A stretch of DNA of 64,000 nt from Rhipidocladum racemiflorum (taxonomy: Eukaryota > Streptophyta > Magnoliopsida > Poales > Poaceae), in NCBI GenBank assembly GCA_036346355.1, contig CM070592.1:35139230-35203229 (forward strand), in the 5' to 3' direction. Both the position numbers and the translations under genes were made by a program. Positions within the stretch are counted from its first letter, which is position 1; each line of letters starts with the position of its first letter. A model generated the notes under the pieces. The model saw nothing but the letters and a program-made list of their open reading frames with translations. It had not been told where the DNA came from and did not search any database. This document shows positions 12,633 through 24,010 of the stretch, piece after piece.

Positions 12633-12831
12633 ACAGGAATCTCGTCCCCGAGATTCGCAGGGTTAAAAAGGGTGAGTGGGAGTTGGATAATTAAATGATT
12701 TGTACAATTATTCTGGAAGAATAGATTATCGAGTATAAATTCAGGTCTTACGAATAATCATAAAATTTAATTATCGGCACAAGGTAGATTCAAGGTAAAT
12801 TTAAAGAGACAGGATGATTTAAAATTTTAAA

Positions 12832-14052
12832 CTAAGTTCTGGTAGAGACTGTATCTATGAGGAATGTACCTGGCATTTTATTAGGTATGCCATGGTTGAC
12901 GTCTTGAGCTGAAGTAGATGCATATCCAGGGACTTGCTGACCTTTAGGTCTTTGAAGTCGTTCTAGTTGTATAGCTTCACAAGGTTGAGGACGAGGTGGG
13001 TTTTGCTTCCTTTTTGGGCACTTATTGGCATAGTGTCCACGTTCAAGACAACAGAAGCACGTAACATTAGTTGCCTTATTTTGAGAATTAGGAGACTGGC
13101 CATTGATTTTGTTGGAGGGATTAATAAATGATGTTTGAGATTGAGGATAAGTTTGCACGGAATTTTTCTTAGAATTGACATCTTCGTTCAGACGCCTCTT
13201 CGTTCCATGATTCTTCGGAAAGATAGCTTCAAATTTTGTTTTTCCTATTCTCGGGGTTATCATTTTGACTGAAGTGATTTCTGGCAAGGCTATGGTGTTA
13301 GAAGGGGTTTGGTTTCCTTGGGGGCATTCTTTGAGCAATATGATCTGTTTTGTGACAGGTGAAGCACTTAAGTGCTTTCCGTGATGCTTTATTGGGTGTA
13401 AACGGGTGCTTTATATTGTTTTTCTGGATTTTAACTTGTCGTTGCTTAGGGCAATTTCTTGCCCAGTGGCCTTCTTTATCACACAAGAAACAAGCTGTTG
13501 GTGATTGCCAATTACTACTTTCTTGATGATGGCTGGTAGAGTAGGAATGCTGATTTTTCATTTCTTCTTCCACCATTTCTTGTGTAATTTCTTTTCTACA
13601 TGAAAATTTTTGGGCAATTAAGGCTCGAAGATTTTCTTGTTGAAGTCGAACTATAGTGGTAACTATTGGATCAAGAGGACATTGAGGTGGGCAATGATCT
13701 TTACTTTCACAAAGGTAACAAGTAGTGTCATTCATGGGACATTTTCCCAGAGAATGGTTTCCTTCACAACTAGAACAGTTTATTGCATGCTCATCAGCGG
13801 TATGACCTATTTCTCATGGCGAATGCATGCGCGATCTTCAATTTGATTTGGTTGGCAACATTTCAAAGAGCAGCTTTTAGGCTTTGAATAAGATGTAAGA
13901 GTGGCTTTTTGAGCTGAAAATTTTCTTTTTCTGGCGTGAGCTACATCCATATTGGCAGCGTTCTGCCCCATCGGCTGACTAAGAGAGGTGGAATTTTGAT
14001 AATTTTGTTCCATCATAGAGAGTGTTTGAATTCTGGTTTGGGATACTGGCAA
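12832..14052 (-). pseudogene. Gag-like protein with about five CCHC zinc knuckles, frameshifted
   Basis: The minus strand encodes a run of retroviral-type zinc knuckles that would bind element RNA. They are CSSCEGNHSLGKC (near 13750), CYLCESKDHCPPQC, CFLCDKEGHWARNC, CFTCHKTDHIAQ and CFCCLERGHYANKC (near 13040). Linkers are rich in Gln, Asn and Lys. The frame changes near 13320, inside the fourth knuckle, and near 13806 between the upstream part and the knuckle array. No protease motif follows, although the last residues include FLIDTVSTRT, where an LIDTGS-like protease start might once have been; this is speculative. Most plant Gag proteins carry one or two knuckles, so five is unusual. Confidence 0.75.
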
Positions 14053-14163
14053 AGATTTTTTTCTGGGTTGGTCTCTTGTGGTTTAAGGAGAAATTGTAAA
14101 CTATGCCTGGCTTCTTCTTCAGGTATTTTACTGAAGGATCTTGTCATAGGCATTCTGCAGTAA

Positions 14164-15423
14164 TGACAATAAGACTATTTAGATAAAGATCTAGCGGGTT
14201 ACAGGGCAACATTTTGTTCCCTAAAAATTTTATTAAATAGAGTTTCTACAATTTAGAAGGGATGAGGTAGTTATAAGAAATGTCTTAATCTAGGATCTAC
14301 TCTCCATTTGTTAACATTGTCTCGTTGTGAATTTTCAACTCAAAGGTTTAACATTCGTGAGAGTAATCCTTATATTGATACACAGAATTTCATCACAATG
14401 AATAACAATACAAAGATTGCACTCAAGACCAACACAAAAAGAAATATTTAAGCTTCCAATCATTATTCTATTTTTAAACTCTTTTATTTAACCAAACAAT
14501 ATTTAGTTCTATATGATGTGACTTAACATTGTGATTCTATTCCAAAGTAAGGTGATAAGGTGGACACTTTTCATGTGCAAAGGAATGGTCAATTGTTACC
14601 TGTAGAGGTAATTGGATAGTGACCGACCTAAAGTGACTTAGGTATTCTTTGCGATTGCTAGTATAGCAAAGTCTTAAACCTGATTTATTTGTAGGTAGTG
14701 TAGGCTCAATCATCATTGGGGTGATGATAAAGGTTGTAGTATTAATTCCTTGGAGCTGGTTCTGACAAGGTTCCTACTGTCTAGCGTGAGTAGCATGGGA
14801 ACAATAAGGCATTTTGTTGTCGCGGCGGAGTTTGGCATATGCAGTAAGATATTCTTTCAACACACTCCTACGGTTAAGGAATGTTTGTGGAGGCCACCAA
14901 ACTTCTATCTACATATTGGCTTTGTTTATAAGAATCAAAGGATATTAGTAACTAGAATAACATACCAGTGAGGAATCCTATAGAAAGAGGAGGTAAGTTA
15001 TATGAGAATGTTTTATCCCCAAAATTGCTTGTCTAAAAGATCAAGTTACCTTATTTTAGATAACATTACTTTCCTTACAGATTTTATTAGAATGTCTAGA
15101 GAAGGGAAGAAACATCTACATAGAGGTAATTAGATTCTAAGATTATCCTTTATTTAGTACAAGATGACATTTTGTTCAAAATTTCTTAATTATAATTCCT
15201 TATCAATTTAAGGGTTGCAACATCGCGAAATTTTAGCTTTATGTTAAGCATTCACTAGCATAACCCGGGAAGCAATACAAAAAGATTTCAACAAATTTCC
15301 ATCAACAAAAGAACGCACCCTTAAACTACAATACATAGAAGTTCTAAGGTTCTTTCTTTTATTACTTAGTCCTGCGAAATTTTATCATGAGAGTTTTGCC
15401 ATATCAGCAAAGCTACTCATAGC
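14164..15423 (-). other. Interior of the long-LTR element, no convincing gene
   Basis: AT-rich DNA upstream of the zinc-knuckle gene in element orientation. By position it should contain the main part of Gag, but only short broken frames are present and no domain is recognisable. Confidence 0.5.
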
Positions 15424-15630
15424 TTAAATGATACTATATCTTAATATAGGTATCTTGGCGACGAGTTTCTTCAAACTCTTGCACCATTTGTTGGGGCTGA
15501 TAGTCCAAAGTTTCCATGACAATGAAGAAGTTGACGGAGTGTCGCATCTGTCTTCCTGAGGTTGTTGGCGTGGATGCAGTAGTCTTCCTTGGTTGCGTGG
15601 GGAGAAGAATAATGATATATCACTTGACAT
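15424..15630 (-). pseudogene. Possible N-terminal Gag fragment
   Basis: A 68-residue frame starts MSSDISLFFSPRNQGR and lies about 400 bases downstream of the primer-binding site in element orientation, where a gag start is expected. No domain is recognisable. It is separated from the zinc-knuckle region by about 1.4 kb of broken frames. Confidence 0.3.
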
Positions 15631-16024
15631 TCTAAAACTGGTGGCAGGGATGCCCTATGTGTTTTAGCAGTTTAACAGAGACCGTTAAATCATTTTTAAA
15701 AAGGATTCATTAGCAGTATTTAATAAGAATGTAGATAAGAGGAAGAATCCTTATTGAAAGAATGAGAATATGTAGAGGTGAGGAAAGAAAATGTTATAGA
15801 AAAGAAAAAGTATATAGAGATAGGAAATGTAATTTCCTATGGGAGGGAAGAATATATATAGATATTCCAATTGGAGAGGAAAGAATTGATAACAAATAAT
15901 ATGAGACAAGAGAAGATTAATAATAGATATAGCAATCTTTCATTCCTAAATATAGGATTGTCTATTTTAAATTTTAAAATTTATCTAACGACCATTCTAA
16001 CTAAGGTTTGCCTGCAGTCAGCAT

Positions 16025-16037
16025 GGCTCTGATACCA
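16025..16037 (-). other. Primer-binding site (initiator Met tRNA type)
   Basis: On the minus strand this reads TGGTATCAGAGCC, three bases from the 5' LTR at 16041. It matches the 3' end complement of plant initiator methionine tRNA and sets the element's orientation. Confidence 0.9.
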
Positions 16038-16040
16038 AAC

Positions 16041-19000
16041 TGTAAGACCCTCACTTTTATGCTACAGTGCAAACATAAAAGCAAGGTTCTAATGTGCATA
16101 CTGTACCATTCCCATGATCAGTGGCTGGCACGCACAAAGCACAATTTGGAATCACAACCATACAAAAGTTTCATATTTTATTACAGCGGAAGTAATGATA
16201 CAATATGACCGAGAGGGTCAACTAAACATAGTAAAAGAATCAGATGTCTTGTAGTTTGCCACATAATCCACAGGCAACTGACAAGGTAAAGCCTTAGAAA
16301 GAACTGTCGTTAATAATCCCGCAATCCTGCGTCAAAGTAAAATTCATCGAGATACCTGCATCTTCACCTAAAATCAACAATGATAGCAAGGGTGAGTACA
16401 TTTTGTACTCAGCAAGACTTGAGTTGTGTGTTTGGAATGCAGGCTGATCCTAGAATAAAGCTTCTACGGTTAACTTTTGCTTGGAGCCAAATTGAAATGT
16501 AGATGCTGAATAGTAGAGTGAAAGCGAAACTTGAAAAGGAAATGAAATAACAAGTATGTAAATACAAAAGTAATATGTAAGAATACCATAAAGGTGATAA
16601 AAGACTCACATCCCTTTGTGAGTGATAAAACGTCCAGTCCCATCATATGAAATATTATCTGAAGATTAAAGTTTTGTCCACACAGGGCACAACAGCTGAA
16701 TTCAACCTTGCCAACGTAATGTCAAGTATTGAATCACCTGTAAGGGTAAGCTCACCAAAATATTTTATAAAAACAGCTAACTTAGTGTGGGTTCACCAAG
16801 TCATCCATGACCGTGGATACGGCTAATCGATTAGTTTAATCTCTGCAGAGTTGTACAGCTTTACCCACAAATAATGACTTCCCTTTTTGCAATCGATAAT
16901 TACACACTTCCTTTGGTGTGTCGCCAGGGAAAAACCATATATAACCTTTACATTACTAAAACCTGACATTGCACCAGTCCAGTATGACAGACTTATTAAT
17001 GGCGGCCGAAGAACATCGTATGCACGGATCATTCCTCCCCATTAGAAAATGGCGGTAGAAGCACATCGTGTATACGGATCATTTCTCCCCATTAGTAAGG
17101 CGTATACTGTTGCATCGACAAGTGTCAACACCTCGGTGATGGCACTTCCCTCGAGCAAACCTATATTCGGAATGCCCGTACTACTACTACCTTCCATAAT
17201 GCAAGATCAGTTTTTAGTAACTTAATTGGTTATAGCCGTCACCATACCGGCATTGTGGTTGTACGGGTAATCTTGGATCACGGGACACTTCGTTCGGTCC
17301 TTAAAGTGACATGGGCGATACTCCACCCTATCTACGTACACATTAAAACATGTACATCCGGCTATTGCCATTAATCACCCACGTCGAAACCATAGTTTTA
17401 TTTTCAAAAAGAATAAAATATCAAAAGTTACAATGTTCCATCAGGTTCAAGATTAATGTTCATCATGTCCAACAATTTTAGTTCATCACGAACAGTATAA
17501 CCCGCTGTTCGTGTTCCCAATCTAAAGCAGGGCTAAGCATATGCATGTAATAATCGAATATACCCATTTTGTGTGTCCATTAACAATCTAGGGTTTCATC
17601 TATCACTACTGATTAAGGAAAGCCATCAATAAAGGTTGTATCTACCATTCTTCCCATAATATAGCAGTGTATACAAAATATAGCATATGCATGCAAGTTT
17701 TAATTAGATTCTTCTTGTTAAAGAAAATTGGGATCTACATGAGTGCTTGCCTTGCTATCCATTGCTTTTAGCGACGAAGTCGAAGACATGATCTTGAAGT
17801 CGTTGTGATGAAGTCCGAGACGTCGGATTCTACACGTCGCATAACGGAGAAGATAGCAAATAGCAAATAATACTTTTAAATAAGGGCAAAAGGAAATCAG
17901 ATGGAAATTCAAATAAGCAAGCATTACATAAAATAAGCATGTGTGTGGATTAGGGTTTGTGAACGTATAAGTGTGTCACTTCTACGTCATAATATTTATC
18001 ATTGATTAACGGTTTAAGGGTTGCATCGCATACGACACCTATTCCTTATGATTCATTCTATTTTATTTTACGAATTCAGGAAGCTAAGATTGTAAGATTT
18101 AATATACTATAATTCATTTTCAGGGTGTGAAATTGTTTGTACTAATATCAATTAGTATATAAAGTGGCTTGACTATTTTTAATAGATGGTGCATGGTTAA
18201 ACTTAAGCATATGCATCGGTACTACGGATCTTACCATTGGTCTCACGTAGGGTCATGTCTTTAATAGGATTCAGATGCCAAGCAAGACATGATAAAATAC
18301 TTATATAGATTAAGACAGTCATGTCTTGGTTGATCTTACAAGTATTGGAGCCTATTGTTAATGTTCTATCTGTCGAACGGGGGTATATGTCAATTAAGGG
18401 CTAATTGCATATAGTTTAATGTACATTTATATATGAACAAAAATAGGCTAGTGTTAACTAAAATTATCATTGTAATATCAAGTGATCATGCTTTATGGAT
18501 TGAATACAAAACAAGTTGAACATGTATGTTTATCCATATATGTATTGTGATTATAATCTAAATGGTATATATATAGTGAAAGTATGAGTATTTACTATCT
18601 TAACTCAGCTTTAACCAACCATACGAAATTCTCGCATATTTGGAACTCTCATTTTCCTAGGAACACATATTATTATTACTATTATTCTTTTTATTTTCTT
18701 CTCTCCTACCCTTTTTCCTTTTTCCTTATTTCCTTCTTTCTTTCTCTTTTTCTTTTTATTCTTTCTTTTTCCTCTCCCTTTCTTTTCCTTTCCCAGCCGG
18801 TTGGTCTCATCCTCTCCTACACTCACGCGCTCGAGGGCCTCCTGCCGGTTTCCCCACTGGATTTCCGATCTGGGCGGCGCCGCTGGTTCTGGGCGTCGTC
18901 GCCTCCCCCTCAGTTGGCGTCGGCCTGCACCGACTCGGCAACAGCGTCGCCTCCACTGTCGCTACACCGATTCCACCGACTCTTCCTTCCTCCTCTACGG

Positions 19001-21645
19001 TTTGGTTTCCTCCCCTTCTCCATTTTCTTAATTAGGGTTGGTAACCCTAAATCTTTACCTCCCCCTTCCTCTCTTCTCTGGATGCCGATTTTCGCCCTCT
19101 CTTGTGTCGAATGGATGGGGCTCGGATTCGGTCTAGGGTTTGGTATCTCTAATTTGATCCCTTCCTCTGGATGTCAATCCCCTTTTCTATTTGTCTTTGC
19201 GCCGACTGGTGTTGGCTCGGTTTGATCTAGGGTTCGGTATCCTCTAATTGCCGAATCTTGATTGCGGTTGGGGAATGATTTCATGATGCTTGATATTAGG
19301 GTTTCATGACGTTGGAGGCTAGTCCCGAAATACTTCTACCTCTATCCGATCTGTGATGTGCTTATGATGATTTAGTTGGGAATTCGATTGCGCTGAGATT
19401 AACCTTTTGGTTTGTGATGCATAAGGGTTACTAGAGGTCCTTTGCACTGATTTTATGAGGTGAGCTTGATGCTAGATGTGTTTGAGGTTCTCTGAATGCT
19501 TAGGCACAGCACGAGGATGTTGGTTTCTTTATTGTTCTATTGCAGGATAGATGGTAGCATGATGCTATGCTACTAATTGCTTTTCTGAATACTTAATTAG
19601 ACATGGTGGCAGTGGCTTAGAATAATTTGTTGCATGGTAAATGGTAATGATTTGATACTAAGCAACACCAATATTTGGAATATCAAGGCCTAGTATATTA
19701 CTAGATGCTTTTCTTGAATTCTTTACATGGCAAATGATGAAATGATGCTATGTTATGGGGTTTGATTGCCTTTTCTTGGTCTGTGATGTAAGATTCTTTT
19801 CGATTAATTGCAAGTTGGACGGTGTCTATGTATTTCCTAAATGTCGGTCTTGGCCGGGGAGCATGTATGGCAAAAGGAAAACATGATGCAACCCTTGCAA
19901 TCTTAAACTCCTCAGACCAAAATGGTTATGCCTATCTGGCTTGCATTACTTCTCATTTCCTTGTTGATTTCCGGAAAAAAAAAGGTTTGGAGCGCTTACT
20001 TAGAGATGATGAAGAAGATGCAAAACTAGGAAGGTGTTGGCCGTGATGCTTGTTGTGCTTGTTCTGGTCTCCTTCGGCTCCTGAGATTTAGTTCTCCTGG
20101 CTCCCGGCTAGTTTATTTCTTGCGCCAGATTCTAATCTTGTCTTTGTTGGCTTCTTCTAACTTATGTGGGCATGTTCTGGTAATAGCTTGTTTTATGACT
20201 CCTTAGATAAGGCTTGGCTGATTTTACGGTCCTAGCTCTTGGAGCTTTGGTCTCTGGAAGGAACACTCTTGAGGCTTGCTTGGATGGGGCTTTGTTACGT
20301 GACGCTAGAACATATATAGCCATGGCAATGGCGGTGTGAGCAGGAGTTTGAAAGAGGGGCTCGGTCCAATGGTCTTTGCGGTGGTCCGATGGTTCATTTA
20401 CTAGCCCTTGTCGGTGCATTTGATCTTGGTTTGTGTGGTTTACTGGCCGGTTGGCCTGAGCTCTAGAGGTTTCAAGTGGGAGTTACTTTATCTGAATACT
20501 TAAAATGCTTTAATCCCGTGGTCGATGGTTCGCTTTGTGACTTCCTTAAATGGGTCCAGGCTAGTTTACACATATGGCATGGCATGGAAGTTTAACAGTG
20601 TTTAAATGGGGGCATTACCTTGCGGCTGGATGATTGCACATAAAAAAAAAAAATGGCTTAGTCGGTGCACTTGATTTTAATCCCAGTCTCAACCTTGACC
20701 GGCTGGCTGGTTCTAGGGAGTTCGGCTGAGAGAGAGAGTGTCCTGGAGGTTTCGGCAGTAGGTTCTGGAACGAGTTGCAACTGTCCTGTGGACACAGTTG
20801 CTTGGCTTTATTATTTTTCACTATGGTTTCACTATTTTACTGTGGTGAAATATTTCTACCTTGCGATATTTCCTAAATATTCGCGTCTACGATTTAACCA
20901 GGTTTGTTTATTGCCGAATGATGCAAATCTAATCGCGAGAGGAGCCAGATTGGCCCCCGGACAATCTAGGGTACCTCACTGAGCGATCAAGTAATTAATT
21001 GGCTGACGGCAATTCCTTTCCTTTTTATTTATTGTATCTAATTTAACACATTTAGTTCATTCTTTTACTGATATAAATGCAATTGAATATGCAGGTCTAC
21101 AGAAGCGGATCAAGACAGCATAGAGGCCATAGCTTATAGCTTTGTAATTTACTTTTTAGAATGTAATCATTTATGTAATTGTGATTTTCATATGTAATCG
21201 AATCATTTGTATGAGTTGTAACTCCTGTGACTTGTATGTCGTTACAAATATCTTTGTATCTCTTATTTATTGTATTTGCAGACTACAATGTATCAATAAA
21301 ATTGAGTGTTGTATCTTGTTCTCATATAATGAATGTTTTCTGATTATGAATGATTCTTAATTCACTTTATCTGTTAACGTACTATCTCCAGTATGTCTTG
21401 TTAAATAAATTTCTCATCATGATTGTAAATCCTTTATCAACAAAGATCTGAAAGATGATAATTTATAACATGATCTGTTAAACTTTTATTTTCTCCTATC
21501 AATCTCTTTTCCCTAAAACCTATAATTTAATATTCTTTAAGCAAGATCTCTATTAAAAGCTTCTAAAGTTTGGGAAAACAACAATAAATCAAATTTGTAC
21601 TTTAATATTTTATTGTTACTATTTAGTAAATTCTGGGATGTTACA
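16041..21645 (-). repeat. Right (5') LTR, 5605 bp
   Basis: Near-identical partner of 7017-12618. Differences are mainly small clustered substitutions with indels, for example near 16504, 16692, 19507 and 21113. The high identity points to a recent insertion. Antisense gene-like features are conserved here too. Confidence 0.93.
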
Positions 21646-21650
21646 TTCTT
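21646..21650. repeat. Right target site duplication TTCTT
   Basis: Matches 7012-7016 and marks the right end of the 14.6-kb element. The pyrimidine-rich tract resumes directly afterwards. Confidence 0.88.
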
Positions 21651-22030
21651 CCTCCTTTTTCTTTCTCTCCCGTAGCCTCTCTTCTCTCCCTCTCTCGCTG
21701 GCGCTGCTCTCCTCTCTCCCTCCGCTCGGTGGAATGGTCACAGTGGCCGTGCGAAAGCATTTTGTATACCTCTCTGTCGCCAGCCCATGGGGCGACAAGC
21801 TCCCTGTCGCCAGACCATATGGTCATTTTTGACCAATCGCCTGATGAAACAGCTACTGCTGTCCAATCGCCAGATCATCATACTACTAATGTCCAATCGC
21901 CAGATCAAAAAGCTACTGGCGTCCTGTCGCCCAATGGCTGAGCGACAGACATACACTTCTGTGATTTTTTTTTTTCGTGGTATATTATTGCAAATTTGAA
22001 TAAAAAATGTATTATTAAAAAAAAAATTCG
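21651..22030. other. Continuation of the host DNA right of the long-LTR element
   Basis: A pyrimidine-rich tract (21651-21725) continues the sequence interrupted at 7016. It is followed by a GTCGCC-containing repeat block and then AT-rich DNA with A/T homopolymers. This may be the far end of the MULE, but no terminal inverted repeat was recognised. Confidence 0.45.
21773..21952. repeat. Degenerate about 30-bp repeats with a GTCGCCAG core
   Basis: Six imperfect units carry (C)TGTCGCC or CAATCGCC cores, for example CTGTCGCCAGCCCATGG, CTGTCGCCAGACCATATG and two copies of GTCCAATCGCCAGATCA. The last unit, CTGTCGCCCAATGG followed by GAGCGACAG, can fold back on itself. Confidence 0.7.
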
Positions 22031-22110
22031 ATTTTATTGAAGGTAAATAGGCCATAAAAGACATCCCACTTATATGCCATTTTATTAAGGGAAAATGAAA
22101 TCAATAAATA

Positions 22111-22180
22111 ACACCTTTGCTTTGGGTAAGATTTACTATGTCTAAAAACTAGGATCACGGGTTCGAATCCCGTAAGGTGT
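22111..22180 (+). tRNA. tRNA-like sequence, probably degenerate
   Basis: A 70-base stretch can fold like a tRNA. It has a perfect 7-bp acceptor stem (ACACCTT with AAGGTGT) and a perfect 5-bp T arm with a TTCGAAT loop (ACGGG/CCCGT). A weak anticodon stem holds a 7-base loop CTATGTC with T at position 33. The D arm is very short (CTT TGGGT AAG). The loop would give anticodon ATG, but the weak stems argue for a remnant. I do not recognise it as a known mitochondrial tRNA. Confidence 0.4.
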
Positions 22181-23665
22181 CTGTCTTTTCTATATTGGTC
22201 ATCTCTGAGTTGCTGAACACACAGAGGGTGTTATATACACCAAGGTACGACCATCTCAATCCTATTTGAGAATATGGAGAGAGATAAAATCCTGATATAG
22301 AAAAACAATTAGTTATTGTTCAAATATGACTTATTTCAATAAAATTCGCCGTGATGGGTGGTACAATACTCTTTATGGGTTAGGCAATTTTGATCCAATT
22401 AAGCAGGATGTCTTTAGGTCTAATCATGAAGAGAATTCTATGAATGATGTAGACCATGACAAAGCTGCGAACGATAAAAGCTGCAGCTGGATTCATAATT
22501 CTATGAACGATAAGAACATGAGCTGTAGTTCCATGTTCTTCCTTTACTGAAAGCACTGGCGAAATAGATATTCTTTTGGAGGACACTAGTATGTCCTCCG
22601 GGCGTGGTAGAAGTACCCCTTCTAAAACTACATAAGAGGATGACCGGCATTGGCTTGAACGTTGAACCGGGACACACCTCTGCGCACCCTGGCCTGGCTA
22701 ACAGGTTCTTGGTGCCACCAAGTGAGGGAGAGATCAATTTTTCTCGTTAAGTTCCGGTATTTGCGCCGCGGGTTGTAGTCGGCCCGATGGACTTTGTTTG
22801 GGAGGGAAAGGTAAAGCAGGCGGGGACCCTCGCAGAGTAACTGCCCGAGAAGGTAAGTGAGGTGCCAACAGTAGTGAAATGAAGGATCTTTCTTCAAGTT
22901 CACTATGGTTGGGGAAGACGGGTGGGAGTGAACCGAGCGAGAGCCAAGTTCCAGCGGTGGTCAGTAGTGTTTGTTAAGCTTGTGCGCGTTGTTATTTTTT
23001 GATTATGTGAGGCTGCATGCGCTTGTTATTTTTTGTTTATGTGAGGCTACATGCGATTGATTAACTCGTGTCTTTATGTTGTCAGCCATGTGAGAAGGCT
23101 ATGAAATTCTCTCTTTTCTTTCTTTTTTAATGATGGGTTGGGAAGGCAAATATCTCACTTAATGGTGGGAGGGGTCCCGGGACCCCGTGGTGGGGGATCC
23201 TCCCGTCATGATCGACTAATTGGATAAGTCGCAGTGAGACATTGGTTCGAAACCAATGTATGATGAGTTCAGAAGGACGGCATGCTCTCTAAGAGAAAAT
23301 GAAAAAAACGCTGGTAGGATAAAATAAGTAAGTTAATAGGTTGAGAGAGGCTATCTCTCCTTTCCTTCTATCTACGATATTTTGCAGGTTATCCTATTTT
23401 TAGGTATGGTTAGCCTAATAGCTCATCAATCTAGCTTAATAGCTCATCATTCCTCACTCTATTCTTTCCATTTTAGCTTTGATATCTCCAACGCTATTCA
23501 AAGGTATTTGAGTGGAATGAACTCATCTTAAGCATCTCACTAAGCAACATAGCTAACTATTCGTTACACTAGTACTGCTCGATCAACTAGTCCCGGGATT
23601 GCATTCTCTCTTTGAACTAACTCATCGCTTTCCGAGGGAAAACACAACATAGTGCATCTTCAGAT
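22181..23665. other. Unassigned mitochondrial-like DNA, no clear gene
   Basis: No recognisable coding region. A perfect 8-bp hairpin (GGAGGACA, loop CTAGTA, TGTCCTCC) lies at 22578-22599. A tRNA T-arm-like motif, ATTGGTTCGAAACCAAT, lies near 23240 behind a D-arm-like GACT...AGTC, but without an anticodon arm. Confidence 0.4.
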
Positions 23666-24010
23666 GTGCGAAAAAGTCTAGATTTCATCATCAAACGTAG
23701 TGAGAGCAGGTTGCAGGTGTTTTATACCCTCAGTTCTGGAACAAGAAGTTTCCATCTTAATGAATCTAGTCAACAAGGTTCGCTGGATACATGGATATAC
23801 CTGTTGTTTATGTTCGCTGGATACATGGATATACCGGATATACCTGTTGTTTATGAAGGTTGGTCTATTACTATAGTGCAGGACTACATGAAATCGAAAT
23901 CAATCAATGTTTGTTTGGGTCAGACGAAAAAGAGACATCAAATAACGCTTCAATTGCCTACAGAAAGTCGGGATCGACTGAAATCTATGTATGAGGGCCA
24001 CTTTCGCTAA
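23666..24010 (+). CDS. Unrecognised 114-residue open frame
   Basis: The frame starts MRKSLDFIIKRSESRLQV and ends MKSMYEGHFR-like; I recognise no family. It contains an internal duplication: a 34-bp unit starting CGCTGGATACATGGATATAC at 23781 is repeated at 23815 with a 9-base insertion. It may be a chimeric mitochondrial open frame or chance. No promoter is apparent. Confidence 0.2.
   Translation: MRKSLDFIIKRSESRLQVFYTLSSGTRSFHLNESSQQGSLDTWIYLLFMFAGYMDIPDIPVVYEGWSITIVQDYMKSKSINVCLGQTKKRHQITLQLPTESRDRLKSMYEGHFR

Larger units (their letters stand above)
7017..21645 (-). mobile_element. Non-autonomous LTR retrotransposon with 5.6-kb LTRs
   Basis: The element has two near-identical LTRs of 5602 and 5605 bases around a 3422-base interior, with a TTCTT duplication on both sides. 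The primer-binding site lies next to the right LTR in reverse complement, so the element reads on the minus strand. The LTR in sense orientation starts TGTAACATCCCAG and ends GGGTCTTACA. The interior encodes only gag-like fragments; I find no protease, reverse transcriptase or integrase. It must depend on enzymes from another element. Superfamily is unclear; a Ty3-gypsy relationship is a guess. Confidence 0.9.

Noticed and set aside
23215..23262. Second tRNA gene
   Set aside because: A D-arm-like and a T-arm-like motif are present, but there is no anticodon arm or acceptor stem.
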